Of a DNA stretch of 64,000 bases, positions 9,253 through 18,017 are shown one piece after another. The DNA comes from an uncultured Saprospiraceae bacterium. Its GTDB lineage: Bacteria > Bacteroidota > Bacteroidia > Chitinophagales > Saprospiraceae. The number at the start of each line of letters is the position of its first letter. Within the stretch, counting starts at the first letter, position 1. The stretch covers positions 62,001 through 126,000 of the forward strand of contig CALGLU010000031.1 of assembly GCA_937959275.1 (NCBI GenBank), read 5' to 3'. Below the pieces are notes generated by a model. It did not search any database and had not been told where the DNA came from. It worked only from the letters and a program-made list of their open reading frames with translations. Both the position numbers and the translations under genes were made by a program.

Positions 9253-10904
9253 GAATACTGATGATGCTATTCACCATTCACCTATGTTTAGGATTACATA
9301 CATCTATTATGGCAAAAGATATTATTGTCAAGCCTAACTCAGGCACGATCCAATCAGCTATTGATAAAGCACAAAAAGGGGATGTTATCTATATTGAAAC
9401 AGGCCTCTATTTCGAATCGCTGAATATTCAAAAAGCTGGCTTAACCATAAAACCAGCATCTGATGCAACAGTAGAAATTACATCTGCTTACCCAGAATAT
9501 TATCACAATACAATTCTTTGGACAAAAGAAAGCAACCATGTCCATCCTCTCTCAGGAAGACCCTACACAATTTATTCAGCTCCTTACCCGAAGGCTCATC
9601 AGCCCAAGAAAACGAATCAATTGCCACCATATGGTTATGTCGCAGACAGCAATGATCAACTATATTTCACCTATAGAGATCAGCTATCATTTTCATACCA
9701 ATATGCCGCAAGCAAACACGTCCGAGGTGTCTACTTTGATTTTGATAAAATTTATTTGGCGACAGAAACAAATCCGAATCAAGAATCACTTTACGTATCC
9801 AACAGACGAGTCGTTGAACTCTATAATGCTTCGGATATTACCTGGGACGGAGGATCCAGAAAAGCAATTACAATAAAAAATGGTGGCAGATATGGAATGA
9901 TCATTAATCAACTTGGTGGTAGCCAAACCAACATAAAAAACCTGCGCTTTATCAACTGCCATTCAGGAATTTCTGTCAATCAAATTAAATCTGGAGAATT
10001 AAACATTGAAGACAACCTCTGCATTCAGCATTTAGAAGAGCTACCTTGGAATTACCAAAAGATTGGCATTACACAAGAAGCAGGAATTCGATCTAAAGAC
10101 TTTAATAAAATAAAAGCAAATCAATCAAAGTCTGTGACACATATGGAAACCTCCGCCATCATTGCCTCATCAAATAAAAATGGGCAGATCAACATTCAGC
10201 GAAATAAAGTATATGGCTATTTTAATGGTATCGTCAGTACAACAAATGATGTTGAGATAAGCCATAATACTCTAAGTGATATTCGTGATGATGCCATTGA
10301 GATTGAAGGCAAAACACCTAACAATATCATCCACCACAATCATGTCAATTGTTCCTTTGTCGGTATCAGCCTGACACCTATACGTGAAGGACCTGTCTAT
10401 ATTTATGAGAATACGATCACGATGAATTATTCTGAGGTCGTGTGGAATAAACACTATAAAACCGGAGCAGTTTCACACAAAAAAGTCAAGACACTCAAAT
10501 TCACTGGATTGACTGAAACTGATGTGACCAGTGATGTCCATCTCTATCACAATACCTTTTTTAGTCTGGATGATGTGTTAAATATTGGCAGTAAATCCAA
10601 TCCTAGGTTCAACCCGCAAAACACAAGCTTTTATAATAACCTATTCATCAGCAAGAATAGAATTTCAACATCTTATGGTCGGCCAAGTGACGGTATTGTG
10701 TATGATGGCAATGTATTCATCTCACAGAACAAGAAGTCCAATGCAGTAGGCATACCTACGGCCAGACAATGGAAAAATGCAAGCATGAAAGATCAAGCAA
10801 GCTTAAAGAAATCATCGCACACAATTGTAACACTACCCAAACACTTCCCCGGCTCTAAGCAATTGAATTCATTAAAGGAAGTTGGTGCAAGACACATTGA
10901 ATAA
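9249..10904 (+). CDS. Secreted right-handed parallel beta-helix protein
   Basis: 551 residues with an N-terminal signal peptide (hydrophobic run MMLFTIHLCLGLHTSIMA, cleavage near residue 22-23). The segment after it, GTIQSAIDKAQKGDVIYIE, is the classic opening coil of pectate-lyase-like beta-helix proteins, and coil-type repeats (GQINIQRNKVYGYFNGI, EISHNTLSDIRDDAIEIEG, NNIIHHNHVNCSFVGISL) run through the middle. No T9SS tail is seen, so it is probably periplasmic. In this context it could bind, epimerise or cleave the polysaccharide made by the operon; catalytic residues cannot be assigned. It overlaps the acetyltransferase by 4 nt and the next gene by 8 nt. Confidence 0.8.
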   Translation: MRILMMLFTIHLCLGLHTSIMAKDIIVKPNSGTIQSAIDKAQKGDVIYIETGLYFESLNIQKAGLTIKPASDATVEITSAYPEYYHNTILWTKESNHVHPLSGRPYTIYSAPYPKAHQPKKTNQLPPYGYVADSNDQLYFTYRDQLSFSYQYAASKHVRGVYFDFDKIYLATETNPNQESLYVSNRRVVELYNASDITWDGGSRKAITIKNGGRYGMIINQLGGSQTNIKNLRFINCHSGISVNQIKSGELNIEDNLCIQHLEELPWNYQKIGITQEAGIRSKDFNKIKANQSKSVTHMETSAIIASSNKNGQINIQRNKVYGYFNGIVSTTNDVEISHNTLSDIRDDAIEIEGKTPNNIIHHNHVNCSFVGISLTPIREGPVYIYENTITMNYSEVVWNKHYKTGAVSHKKVKTLKFTGLTETDVTSDVHLYHNTFFSLDDVLNIGSKSNPRFNPQNTSFYNNLFISKNRISTSYGRPSDGIVYDGNVFISQNKKSNAVGIPTARQWKNASMKDQASLKKSSHTIVTLPKHFPGSKQLNSLKEVGARHIE

Positions 10905-11877
10905 AGAACTAACAATCATAATAGCTGGCCCTGCTCCTCCGCCTATAGGTGGCGTGACTATTCATGTCAAGCGGTTACTTGACCATCTTGTTCAACATAA
11001 TATTCAACATATTCACCTTGGCAAATCGTTGAGCACATTATTTTCTTTACTCACAAAAAAATCAAATTCAACCATTGTACATATTCATTTTTCTAATGCA
11101 TTCGCACGATGGGCTCTAAGCTTACTTTTTAAATGGAAAGGAGCAAAGGTCTTGACGACGATCCACCGAGATTTAAATAGAGAACAGGGATTGAAAAAAA
11201 GATTAACCTATGCCGCTATACGAAATAGTGATTGCACGATTGTACTGAATGATAAAAGTCTGATAACAGCAAAATCAATTACACCGCATTGCATAAAACA
11301 ATCTTCATTTTTCCCACCCATACACCAGGAAGAATTATCTAAAACTGTGCTTTCAATCGTTGAGTCGTTCAAACAAGGCAAGGCAAACTTATTTTGCACG
11401 AATGCTTTTGATTTAGCTCATGATGCCGCAGGTGCAGAAATTTATCAAATCCACAATCTTGTGTCAATCTTCAAACAGCTACCAGAAGCCTATGGACTCA
11501 TAGTCTCTGACCCCTCAGGCAATAATAAAAAACATATTCTCGACCAAATGCAGCTACCAAAGAATGTATTGTTTATTGACGAGCCTCATCCGTTCATCCC
11601 CATATTAAAAGTGGTCGATTGTTTTATACGAGCCACAACAACCGATGGTGATTCTCTATCAATTAAAGAGGCTCTATACGTCGGCACAAATGTTCTTGCC
11701 AGTAATTGCGTAGATCGAGACCCATCTTGTACACTGTATACATCTGGTAACATGACAGCACTTAAACAGGCTATCCTAGATTTCAAAACAAGGCCTGTCC
11801 ATGCTCCTCCGAATGCATTTAAAGACTTACTGAAATTATATTCAAATATGTATTCTAGTAAACCCCAGCCGATATGA
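10897..11877 (+). CDS. Glycosyltransferase, GT4-like
   Basis: About 326 residues. The N-terminus ELTIIIAGPAPPPIGGVTIHV is the start of a GT-B fold, and DGDSLSIKEALYVGTNVLAS matches the donor-site region of GT4 enzymes. The frame is open from a TTG at 10882, but TTG 10897 (reading NKELTIII) gives an 8-nt overlap TTGAATAA with the upstream stop, the same geometry as four other junctions in this operon, so it is preferred. It ends with a 4-nt ATGA overlap into the bi-domain oxidoreductase. Somewhat short for a GT4 enzyme and divergent in the middle; donor unknown. Confidence 0.8.
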   Translation: MNKELTIIIAGPAPPPIGGVTIHVKRLLDHLVQHNIQHIHLGKSLSTLFSLLTKKSNSTIVHIHFSNAFARWALSLLFKWKGAKVLTTIHRDLNREQGLKKRLTYAAIRNSDCTIVLNDKSLITAKSITPHCIKQSSFFPPIHQEELSKTVLSIVESFKQGKANLFCTNAFDLAHDAAGAEIYQIHNLVSIFKQLPEAYGLIVSDPSGNNKKHILDQMQLPKNVLFIDEPHPFIPILKVVDCFIRATTTDGDSLSIKEALYVGTNVLASNCVDRDPSCTLYTSGNMTALKQAILDFKTRPVHAPPNAFKDLLKLYSNMYSSKPQPI

Positions 11878-13955
11878 AGCAATTGATTCAAGACTTAAAA
11901 TCAGGGAAAACATATCTTGAAGATGTGCCTGTGCCGACTGTGCGCCCGAGCTATGTGTTGATCAAGAACCACGTGTCACTCGTATCACCAGGAACAGAAA
12001 AAATGTTAGTGGAGTTTGGTAGAGCAAGCTATATTGAAAAAGCAAGACAACAACCAGAAAAGGTCAAACAAGTCATTAATAAAATAAAAAGCGATGGACT
12101 CAGACCAACTGTTGATGCGGTCTTTCGTAAACTAAACGAACCAATACCGCTTGGCTATAGTGCCGCCGGAGAAGTTGTCGCTGTAGGCGAAGGGATCACA
12201 TCTATAAGTATTGGTGATCGACTCATCAGCAATGGACACCATGCAGAATATGTTTGTGTTCCCGAACATCTTACATCCCATATTCCAGAGGATGTCACAT
12301 ATGAAGAGGCGGCTTTTACAGTGCTAGGCGCGATTGCTCTGCAAGGCATTCGCTTACTACAGCCAGAGTTAGGCAATACAGTAGTCGTGACAGGCCTTGG
12401 TTTAATTGGGCTCTTAGCTTGTCAATTATTGCAAGCGAATGGATGTCATGTGATTGCTTTTGATATTGATCAAGGGCGTGTCGACTTAGCGCAAAGCTTG
12501 GGGATAGACGCTCACACTGCTATGAATCCCGTCTCAATGCTCCAAGCAAAAACAAATGGGATTGGTGCAGACGCGATACTCATCACAGCGTCATCCTCTA
12601 GTGATCAAATTATATCTCAGTCCGCACAGATGTGCAGGCAGCGAGGCAAAATTGTTTTATTGGGTGTTGTCGGCCTTGACATAAACAGATCAGATTTTTA
12701 CGAAAAAGAAATCAGCTTTCAAGTATCCTGTTCTTATGGACCTGGTAGATATCAGACTGCCTATGAAGAGAAAGGTATGGACTACCCGATTGGTTTTGTC
12801 AGGTGGACAGAGCAAAGAAATTTTCAAGCTGTCCTTAAAATTATTGCACAAGAAAAATTACAAGTCAAAGCACTTATCACGAATAATGAACCATTCGAAC
12901 ATTATCAATCTGTATATGATAACTTAAGTCAATCAATAGCCTCTATACTCCGCTATGATATTAATAAACCTGCTGAACCTACGATTCAATACAAGCAAGC
13001 CTCATTTACAGGGTCAAAAGGTATTATCGGAATTATTGGTGCTGGTAATTTTACCAACGCTGTTGTGTGCCCAATGCTTAGTAAAGCGAACGCAACTATT
13101 AAATACATTGTGAGTGCGGATGGGCTGAATGCGGCGCGGCTAGCTAAAAAACATTCTATTTCTCATGCAAGCAGTTCATTCGAAACAGTGATTGCTGATC
13201 AAGATGTGGATGCGCTTGTCATTACGACTAGGCACAACTTACATGCACAGCAAGTCATAGCTGGCCTCAAACACAATAAGCACGTGTTTGTAGAAAAACC
13301 CTTATGTCTACACCAGACTGAATTAGAAGATATCCTCAAGGCATATCATGACAGTGACTCTTCATTAACCGTTGGTTTTAATAGACGCTTTGCCCCCTTG
13401 ACTCAGTCTCTAAAAGCAGAACTCAGCCAAGCTCCCATGAATATTATCATGACTGTCAATGCAGGAGATTTACCAGCAGACCATTGGACAAAAGACCCTG
13501 ACGTTGGAGGTGGACGACTCTTAGGTGAGGTTTGTCATTTTGTAGATCTCGCTGTTCACATAACTGAAAATTATGTAGAGCGTGTCTTGATGAGCCATGC
13601 ACAATCGACCGATAATATTATACTTAATTTAGAATTTAAAAATAAATCGACCTGTGCCATTCATTACTTTCCAACAGGACATAAATCTTTAGCCAAAGAA
13701 AGAATTGAGGTTCATCAGCTTGGGCAATCAATGATTCTAAATAATTTCAAATCCTTGACCTATCATGGCATCAATAAGAGTAAGCAAAATAAGTCTCAAG
13801 ATAAAGGCCATGCAGAACAATTTAAACTGTTTAAACACATGCTAGAATCTGGTGGGCAAGCCATCATCCCAATCGGGGAAATTATTCATACCAGTCAGGT
13901 TTTATTTTCAGCGATTGAATCAGCACAGCAGGCAAAGTGGATATCAATTGATTAA
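11874..13955 (+). CDS. Bi-domain oxidoreductase: MDR alcohol dehydrogenase fused to Gfo/Idh/MocA
   Basis: 693-residue fusion. Residues 1 to about 350 are a zinc-type medium-chain dehydrogenase (PLGYSAAGEVVAVGEG; Rossmann loop VVVTGLGLIGLLA). From about residue 380 a second Rossmann domain begins (GIIGAGNFTNAVV), continuing with FVEKPLCL near residue 473 and the Gfo/Idh/MocA C-terminal domain. Such fusions recur in EPS and LPS loci beside heparinase-like proteins and glycosyltransferases, as here. They are thought to oxidise or reduce a sugar nucleotide, but the reaction is not established. It overlaps its neighbours by 4 nt upstream and 8 nt downstream, so it is firmly in the operon. Confidence 0.9.
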   Translation: MKQLIQDLKSGKTYLEDVPVPTVRPSYVLIKNHVSLVSPGTEKMLVEFGRASYIEKARQQPEKVKQVINKIKSDGLRPTVDAVFRKLNEPIPLGYSAAGEVVAVGEGITSISIGDRLISNGHHAEYVCVPEHLTSHIPEDVTYEEAAFTVLGAIALQGIRLLQPELGNTVVVTGLGLIGLLACQLLQANGCHVIAFDIDQGRVDLAQSLGIDAHTAMNPVSMLQAKTNGIGADAILITASSSSDQIISQSAQMCRQRGKIVLLGVVGLDINRSDFYEKEISFQVSCSYGPGRYQTAYEEKGMDYPIGFVRWTEQRNFQAVLKIIAQEKLQVKALITNNEPFEHYQSVYDNLSQSIASILRYDINKPAEPTIQYKQASFTGSKGIIGIIGAGNFTNAVVCPMLSKANATIKYIVSADGLNAARLAKKHSISHASSSFETVIADQDVDALVITTRHNLHAQQVIAGLKHNKHVFVEKPLCLHQTELEDILKAYHDSDSSLTVGFNRRFAPLTQSLKAELSQAPMNIIMTVNAGDLPADHWTKDPDVGGGRLLGEVCHFVDLAVHITENYVERVLMSHAQSTDNIILNLEFKNKSTCAIHYFPTGHKSLAKERIEVHQLGQSMILNNFKSLTYHGINKSKQNKSQDKGHAEQFKLFKHMLESGGQAIIPIGEIIHTSQVLFSAIESAQQAKWISID

Positions 13956-15510
13956 TCCTTTTTTATACTTGCGGACGATAAAACATTTGAAGCGACAGCA
14001 AATTCAAAATCGCATTACTAGAAAACTAAAATCCCAACTCCATATTTCTGCCCAATACCAATTAAGTGAGGCAGTTGGCTATGTTCAATTACAAGGGTTT
14101 CCTCCCGCTAAAAAAAGCATCACTCTGCCACATACATTTCATTTTTTAAACAAACAAAAGACGTTTATTGACACCATTAATTGGAATGATAATGAACATG
14201 GCAAGCTCTGGACATATCAATTAAATTACTTCGAATATCTCTTACAATCTGACATTAACAAGTCAACAGGTGTCAGGCTACTTAAAAAATACATACACAC
14301 ATATAATACCATTAAAGATGGTAAGGAGCCTTACCCTATGTCTTTGCGCTTAATCCATGTGATTAAATTCATGGCAAAACATCACGTCACTGATTTAGAC
14401 ATTGATATTTGGATTGGTGAGCAAGCACTCCTCTTAAAGCAAACCTTAGAATTTCACTTATTGGGAAACCATCTTTTAGAAAATGGATTTGCATTGCTCT
14501 TTGCCTCGTACCATTTGCGCGACATAGAAATCCTAGCATGGGCAAACAAACTATTAAGAAAAGAATTGGAGGAACAAATTCTAAGTGATGGTGCTCACTT
14601 CGAGCTGAGTCCCTTATATCACTGTACCATATTCTCTAGAGTATTGGATGCATATAATCTTGTGACATCAAATAAGATATTTAATTATACTCTTGAAAAA
14701 GAGCTAGCTGATAAAGCTGCTCTTATGCTCAATTGGCTATGTAAAATAATTGTGAATGGGAATGTGCCTGAAGTGAATGACACCTTTGATGTATCAAAAA
14801 CAGACATTACAAAATTAATGCAGTATGCCTATTCACTTAATATCCCCTTAGTGAATAATCCACTGGGCGATTCAGGATACAGATATCTGAACACTAAGAG
14901 ATACACATGCCTTTTTGATGTAGGCAAAATAGGGCCAGACTATATCCCCGGACATGCACATGCTGACACCTTGCAAGTCTTGCTTTGGATCAATGACAAT
15001 CCTATCATTGTCGACACAGGCGTCTCTACTTATGAATCCAATCCAAGAAGAGAGTTTGAACGCTCAACTGCTGCTCACAATACAGTTGAAATCGATCAGT
15101 TGGACAGTTCAGAAGTTTGGTCTTCTTTTCGAGTTGGCGACAGGGCAACCATTATTAATCTTGAAGAACAAGGCAAAACTATTAAGGCTGCTCATAACGG
15201 CTATAGACATTTAGACGTCATTCACGAGCGCACAGTTTCAGCACTTGATCAAGAATTAGTGATTGAGGATATGTTGACAGCAAAGAAAAAATATGCAGCT
15301 GTTGCCCACTTACATTTTCATCCGGATCAAAGACCAAGGCTAGATAAATCTACCATCCAATTAAAAAGCTGCAGCATTAAGATTGAACATGCTATTAAAA
15401 TTGAGTTAATGGCTTGTCGATTAGCGACAGGATATAATAAGACAATTCAATCTGTAAAAGCTGCGATCCATTTTGATCAAAAACTAATCACACGAATTCA
15501 AATTGGATAG
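13948..15510 (+). CDS. Heparinase II/III family protein (polysaccharide lyase-like)
   Basis: About 520 residues. The N-terminal part (FLYLRTIKHLKRQQIQNRI; later LWTYQLNYFEYLL) is the alpha/alpha-toroid domain, and HAHADTLQVLLWINDNPIIV near residue 335 opens the C-terminal heparinase II/III beta domain, with STAAHNTVEID after it. The frame is open from 13852, but that would place about 100 nt inside the oxidoreductase gene; TTG 13948 gives the TTGATTAA 8-nt overlap and the conserved N-terminus. No clear signal peptide is seen, common in EPS-locus members. Probably cleaves or trims uronate-containing polysaccharide. Last gene of the tightly packed operon; 129 nt separate it from the next gene. 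Confidence 0.88.
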   Translation: MINPFLYLRTIKHLKRQQIQNRITRKLKSQLHISAQYQLSEAVGYVQLQGFPPAKKSITLPHTFHFLNKQKTFIDTINWNDNEHGKLWTYQLNYFEYLLQSDINKSTGVRLLKKYIHTYNTIKDGKEPYPMSLRLIHVIKFMAKHHVTDLDIDIWIGEQALLLKQTLEFHLLGNHLLENGFALLFASYHLRDIEILAWANKLLRKELEEQILSDGAHFELSPLYHCTIFSRVLDAYNLVTSNKIFNYTLEKELADKAALMLNWLCKIIVNGNVPEVNDTFDVSKTDITKLMQYAYSLNIPLVNNPLGDSGYRYLNTKRYTCLFDVGKIGPDYIPGHAHADTLQVLLWINDNPIIVDTGVSTYESNPRREFERSTAAHNTVEIDQLDSSEVWSSFRVGDRATIINLEEQGKTIKAAHNGYRHLDVIHERTVSALDQELVIEDMLTAKKKYAAVAHLHFHPDQRPRLDKSTIQLKSCSIKIEHAIKIELMACRLATGYNKTIQSVKAAIHFDQKLITRIQIG

Positions 15511-15560
15511 GATTCATCATTTAGAACTTGCAGCTTGTGTTACAATTAAAAAAAGCCCGC

Positions 15561-15631
15561 GTCATTCTGAACCCGCCTGCCGAACAGGCAGGTCTAGAAT
15601 GAAGATCCAAGTTTAAAAGGATCGGAATGAC
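15561..15631. repeat. Palindromic dispersed-repeat-like element
   Basis: A 71-bp element with GTCATTC at its left end (15561-15567) and the reverse complement GAATGAC at its right end (15625-15631). Inside are a hairpin CCTGCC-GAACA-GGCAGG (15576-15592), a second inverted pair TCATTCT/AGAATGA (15562-15568 and 15596-15602) and GATCC/GGATC (15605-15609 and 15619-15623). It fills most of the gap between the heparinase and the next glycosyltransferase. The nested palindromes look like a REP or MITE-type non-autonomous repeat rather than a simple terminator, as no U-tract follows. Confidence 0.65.
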
Positions 15632-15639
15632 AATTAAAC

Positions 15640-16860
15640 ATGAATATTCTATTCCTATCAGATAATTTCCCACCAGAAACCAATGCGCCGGCTATCCGCA
15701 CATTTGAGCATTGTCGTGAATGGGTCAAAGAAGGACATGAGGTTACTGTGATTACCTGTGCCCCAAATTTTCCAAATGGAATTCTTTTTGACAATTACAA
15801 AAACAAACTGAGTCAGACTGAAGTGATAGATGGCATTCGCGTGATCCGTGTGTGGAGCTATATGACAGCCAATAAGGGATTTCTAAAACGATCCTTTGAC
15901 TATTTTAGCTATGCAGTGATGGCAGGCCTGCGAGGACTATTTGTTAAGACAGACATTATTGTCGCGACGTCACCTCAATTTTTTACAATCAATACGGGTT
16001 ATGTTTTATCCGTCCTCAAGAGAAAGCCATGGATATTAGAAGTGCGGGATTTGTGGCCAGAATCTATCAAAGCTGTTGGAGCTATACAGAGCGATAAAAC
16101 GATTCAGTTCCTCGAAAGGATTGAATTGTTTTTATATCGAAGAGCGACGCATATTGTTGTTGTGACTGACAGTTTTAGAAAAAGCATTGCAGCAAGAGGG
16201 ATTACCACAGATAAAATTCATGTAATTAAAAATGGAATTCTCTTAGACAAATTTCAACCCTCTCAAAAAAAGCCAAATCTCAGAGAGACTTTAGAGATTA
16301 AGGAGGATACTTTGATTGTTGGTTATATAGGCACACACGGCCTTGCACATGCGCTAGATTTTATCATACAGACTGTAGCGACAATTGATGAAAACATCGT
16401 CTTTCTTTTCATTGGAAATGGAGCTGCGAAAGAGAGTTTAGTGAATTTAAAAAATAGCTTGCAAGTTCAAAAGATCATGATGCTCGATGCTGTGCCTCAA
16501 CAAGAGATCGTCCATTATTGGCATTTACTGGATATCGCTCTCGTTAATCTCAAAAAGTCAGACACCTTCAAGACCGTTATCCCTTCTAAACTATTTGAAG
16601 CTGCTGCCTGCCAAAAGCCTATCCTATTAGGTGTCGAAGGTGAAGCCAAAGAATTAGTGGAGCAGTATACAGCTGGACTTTGTTTTGAGCCCGAAAACCC
16701 TGCAGATTTTGTAGAAAAACTAAAACAGCTGACTTATGATAAAGAATTATATGATATTTGTAAACAAGGGTGTGAAACAATGGCGAAACAATTTGACCGT
16801 CGTGACCTCGCGCGAAAATTATTAACAATCATAACACAAGACAAGATACATGGAGAATAA
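15640..16860 (+). CDS. Glycosyltransferase family 4 (WbuB-like)
   Basis: 406 residues with the WbuB-type N-terminus NILFLSDNFPPETNAPAIRT, the middle motif PWILEVRDLWPESIKAVG and the C-terminal donor region IPSKLFEAAACQKPILLG. WbuB-like enzymes transfer deoxy-amino sugars such as FucNAc in O-antigen synthesis; the donor here is unproven. The ATG at 15640 lies 9 nt after the palindromic element, which may therefore sit in the leader of this gene. The 3' end overlaps manC by 11 nt, so the two are co-transcribed. Confidence 0.93.
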   Translation: MNILFLSDNFPPETNAPAIRTFEHCREWVKEGHEVTVITCAPNFPNGILFDNYKNKLSQTEVIDGIRVIRVWSYMTANKGFLKRSFDYFSYAVMAGLRGLFVKTDIIVATSPQFFTINTGYVLSVLKRKPWILEVRDLWPESIKAVGAIQSDKTIQFLERIELFLYRRATHIVVVTDSFRKSIAARGITTDKIHVIKNGILLDKFQPSQKKPNLRETLEIKEDTLIVGYIGTHGLAHALDFIIQTVATIDENIVFLFIGNGAAKESLVNLKNSLQVQKIMMLDAVPQQEIVHYWHLLDIALVNLKKSDTFKTVIPSKLFEAAACQKPILLGVEGEAKELVEQYTAGLCFEPENPADFVEKLKQLTYDKELYDICKQGCETMAKQFDRRDLARKLLTIITQDKIHGE

Positions 16861-17932
16861 GGATTATTACGTCGTCATTATGGCAGGAGGAGTTGGTTCT
16901 AGATTTTGGCCAGCATCAAGAGAGGAAATGCCAAAGCAATTTTTGGATATTCTAAACATCGGAAAATCTCTAATCAGACTGACATTTGAGAGAGCTATAA
17001 AAGTGGTTCCTGTTAAAAATATCTTAATTGCTACAAATAAAAATTACAAGGATTTAGTTTTAGAGCATCTACCAGAAATCAATTCAGATCAAATCCTTCT
17101 TGAACCAAGCAGAAACAATACGGCTCCCTGCATTGCTTATGCAGCCCTACGGATTCAATCTATGAATCCGAATGGTGTTTTTGCAGTCTTGCCATCAGAT
17201 GCTGTCATCTTAAAGGAAGACGTGTTTGGCGAGAAATTATTACAAGCCTTTGATTTTGCTTCAGACAAAATGGCAATCGTAACCTTAGGTATTTCACCAA
17301 CTAGACCAGATACTGGTTATGGCTATATCAAAAAACAAACTGGCAAAAGCCCAGAAAATGAAACTAAAGGGATCTATGAGGTAGAACGATTTACCGAAAA
17401 GCCAGATCAAAATACAGCAACTCAATATGTAGATTCTGGAGACTATGTTTGGAATGCGGGCATATTTATTTGGAGTGTCAACACCGTTTTACAAAGCTTT
17501 GATGATAATGCGCCTGACATTATTAAAGTTTTAAACCAACAGCCAGAAAAATACAATACAGCGGAAGAGCAAGATTATATCGATCTAGTCTATCCGATGA
17601 CTGAAAGTATTTCTGTGGATTATGCTTTGTTAGAAAGATCGGATTGTGTGTATACGATTCCATGTGTATTGGGTTGGTCAGATTTGGGAACTTGGAATTC
17701 GCTGCATGATTATCTTGAAAAAGACAAAAACGGCAATGTCATCCAAGCGAATAAACACTTTATCGAAAATGTTTCAGATTCTTTGATTCGAGCGACGAGT
17801 GAGCGTGTTATTGTAGTGAAAGGTTTAGAAGATTATATAGTCGTTGATGAACCAGGAGCTCTGCTCATCTACCCAAAAAGTCAGGAACAAGAAATTAAGG
17901 CTGTTGTTAAACAATTAAAAGAATTGGGATAA
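16850..17932 (+). CDS. manC: Mannose-1-phosphate guanylyltransferase
   Basis: 360 residues. The nucleotidyltransferase signature VIMAGGVGSRFWPASR is near residues 9-24, with PKQFLDI directly after; later motifs are EPSRNNTAPCI, VERFTEKPD and WNAGIFIW, all standard for GDP-mannose pyrophosphorylases. It joins mannose-1-phosphate and GTP to GDP-mannose, the donor for mannose or, after dehydration, fucose-type residues. The length matches the single-domain type without the phosphomannose isomerase fusion. It overlaps the upstream glycosyltransferase by 11 nt. Confidence 0.96.
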   Translation: MENKDYYVVIMAGGVGSRFWPASREEMPKQFLDILNIGKSLIRLTFERAIKVVPVKNILIATNKNYKDLVLEHLPEINSDQILLEPSRNNTAPCIAYAALRIQSMNPNGVFAVLPSDAVILKEDVFGEKLLQAFDFASDKMAIVTLGISPTRPDTGYGYIKKQTGKSPENETKGIYEVERFTEKPDQNTATQYVDSGDYVWNAGIFIWSVNTVLQSFDDNAPDIIKVLNQQPEKYNTAEEQDYIDLVYPMTESISVDYALLERSDCVYTIPCVLGWSDLGTWNSLHDYLEKDKNGNVIQANKHFIENVSDSLIRATSERVIVVKGLEDYIVVDEPGALLIYPKSQEQEIKAVVKQLKELG

Positions 17933-18017
17933 ATATAACGAGCGCTTGTTCACTTTATAATAAGGAATAGTGGTCTGTAAAGTTATATTGACTAGTTGAA
18001 TTTGATAGTTAAGCCAA

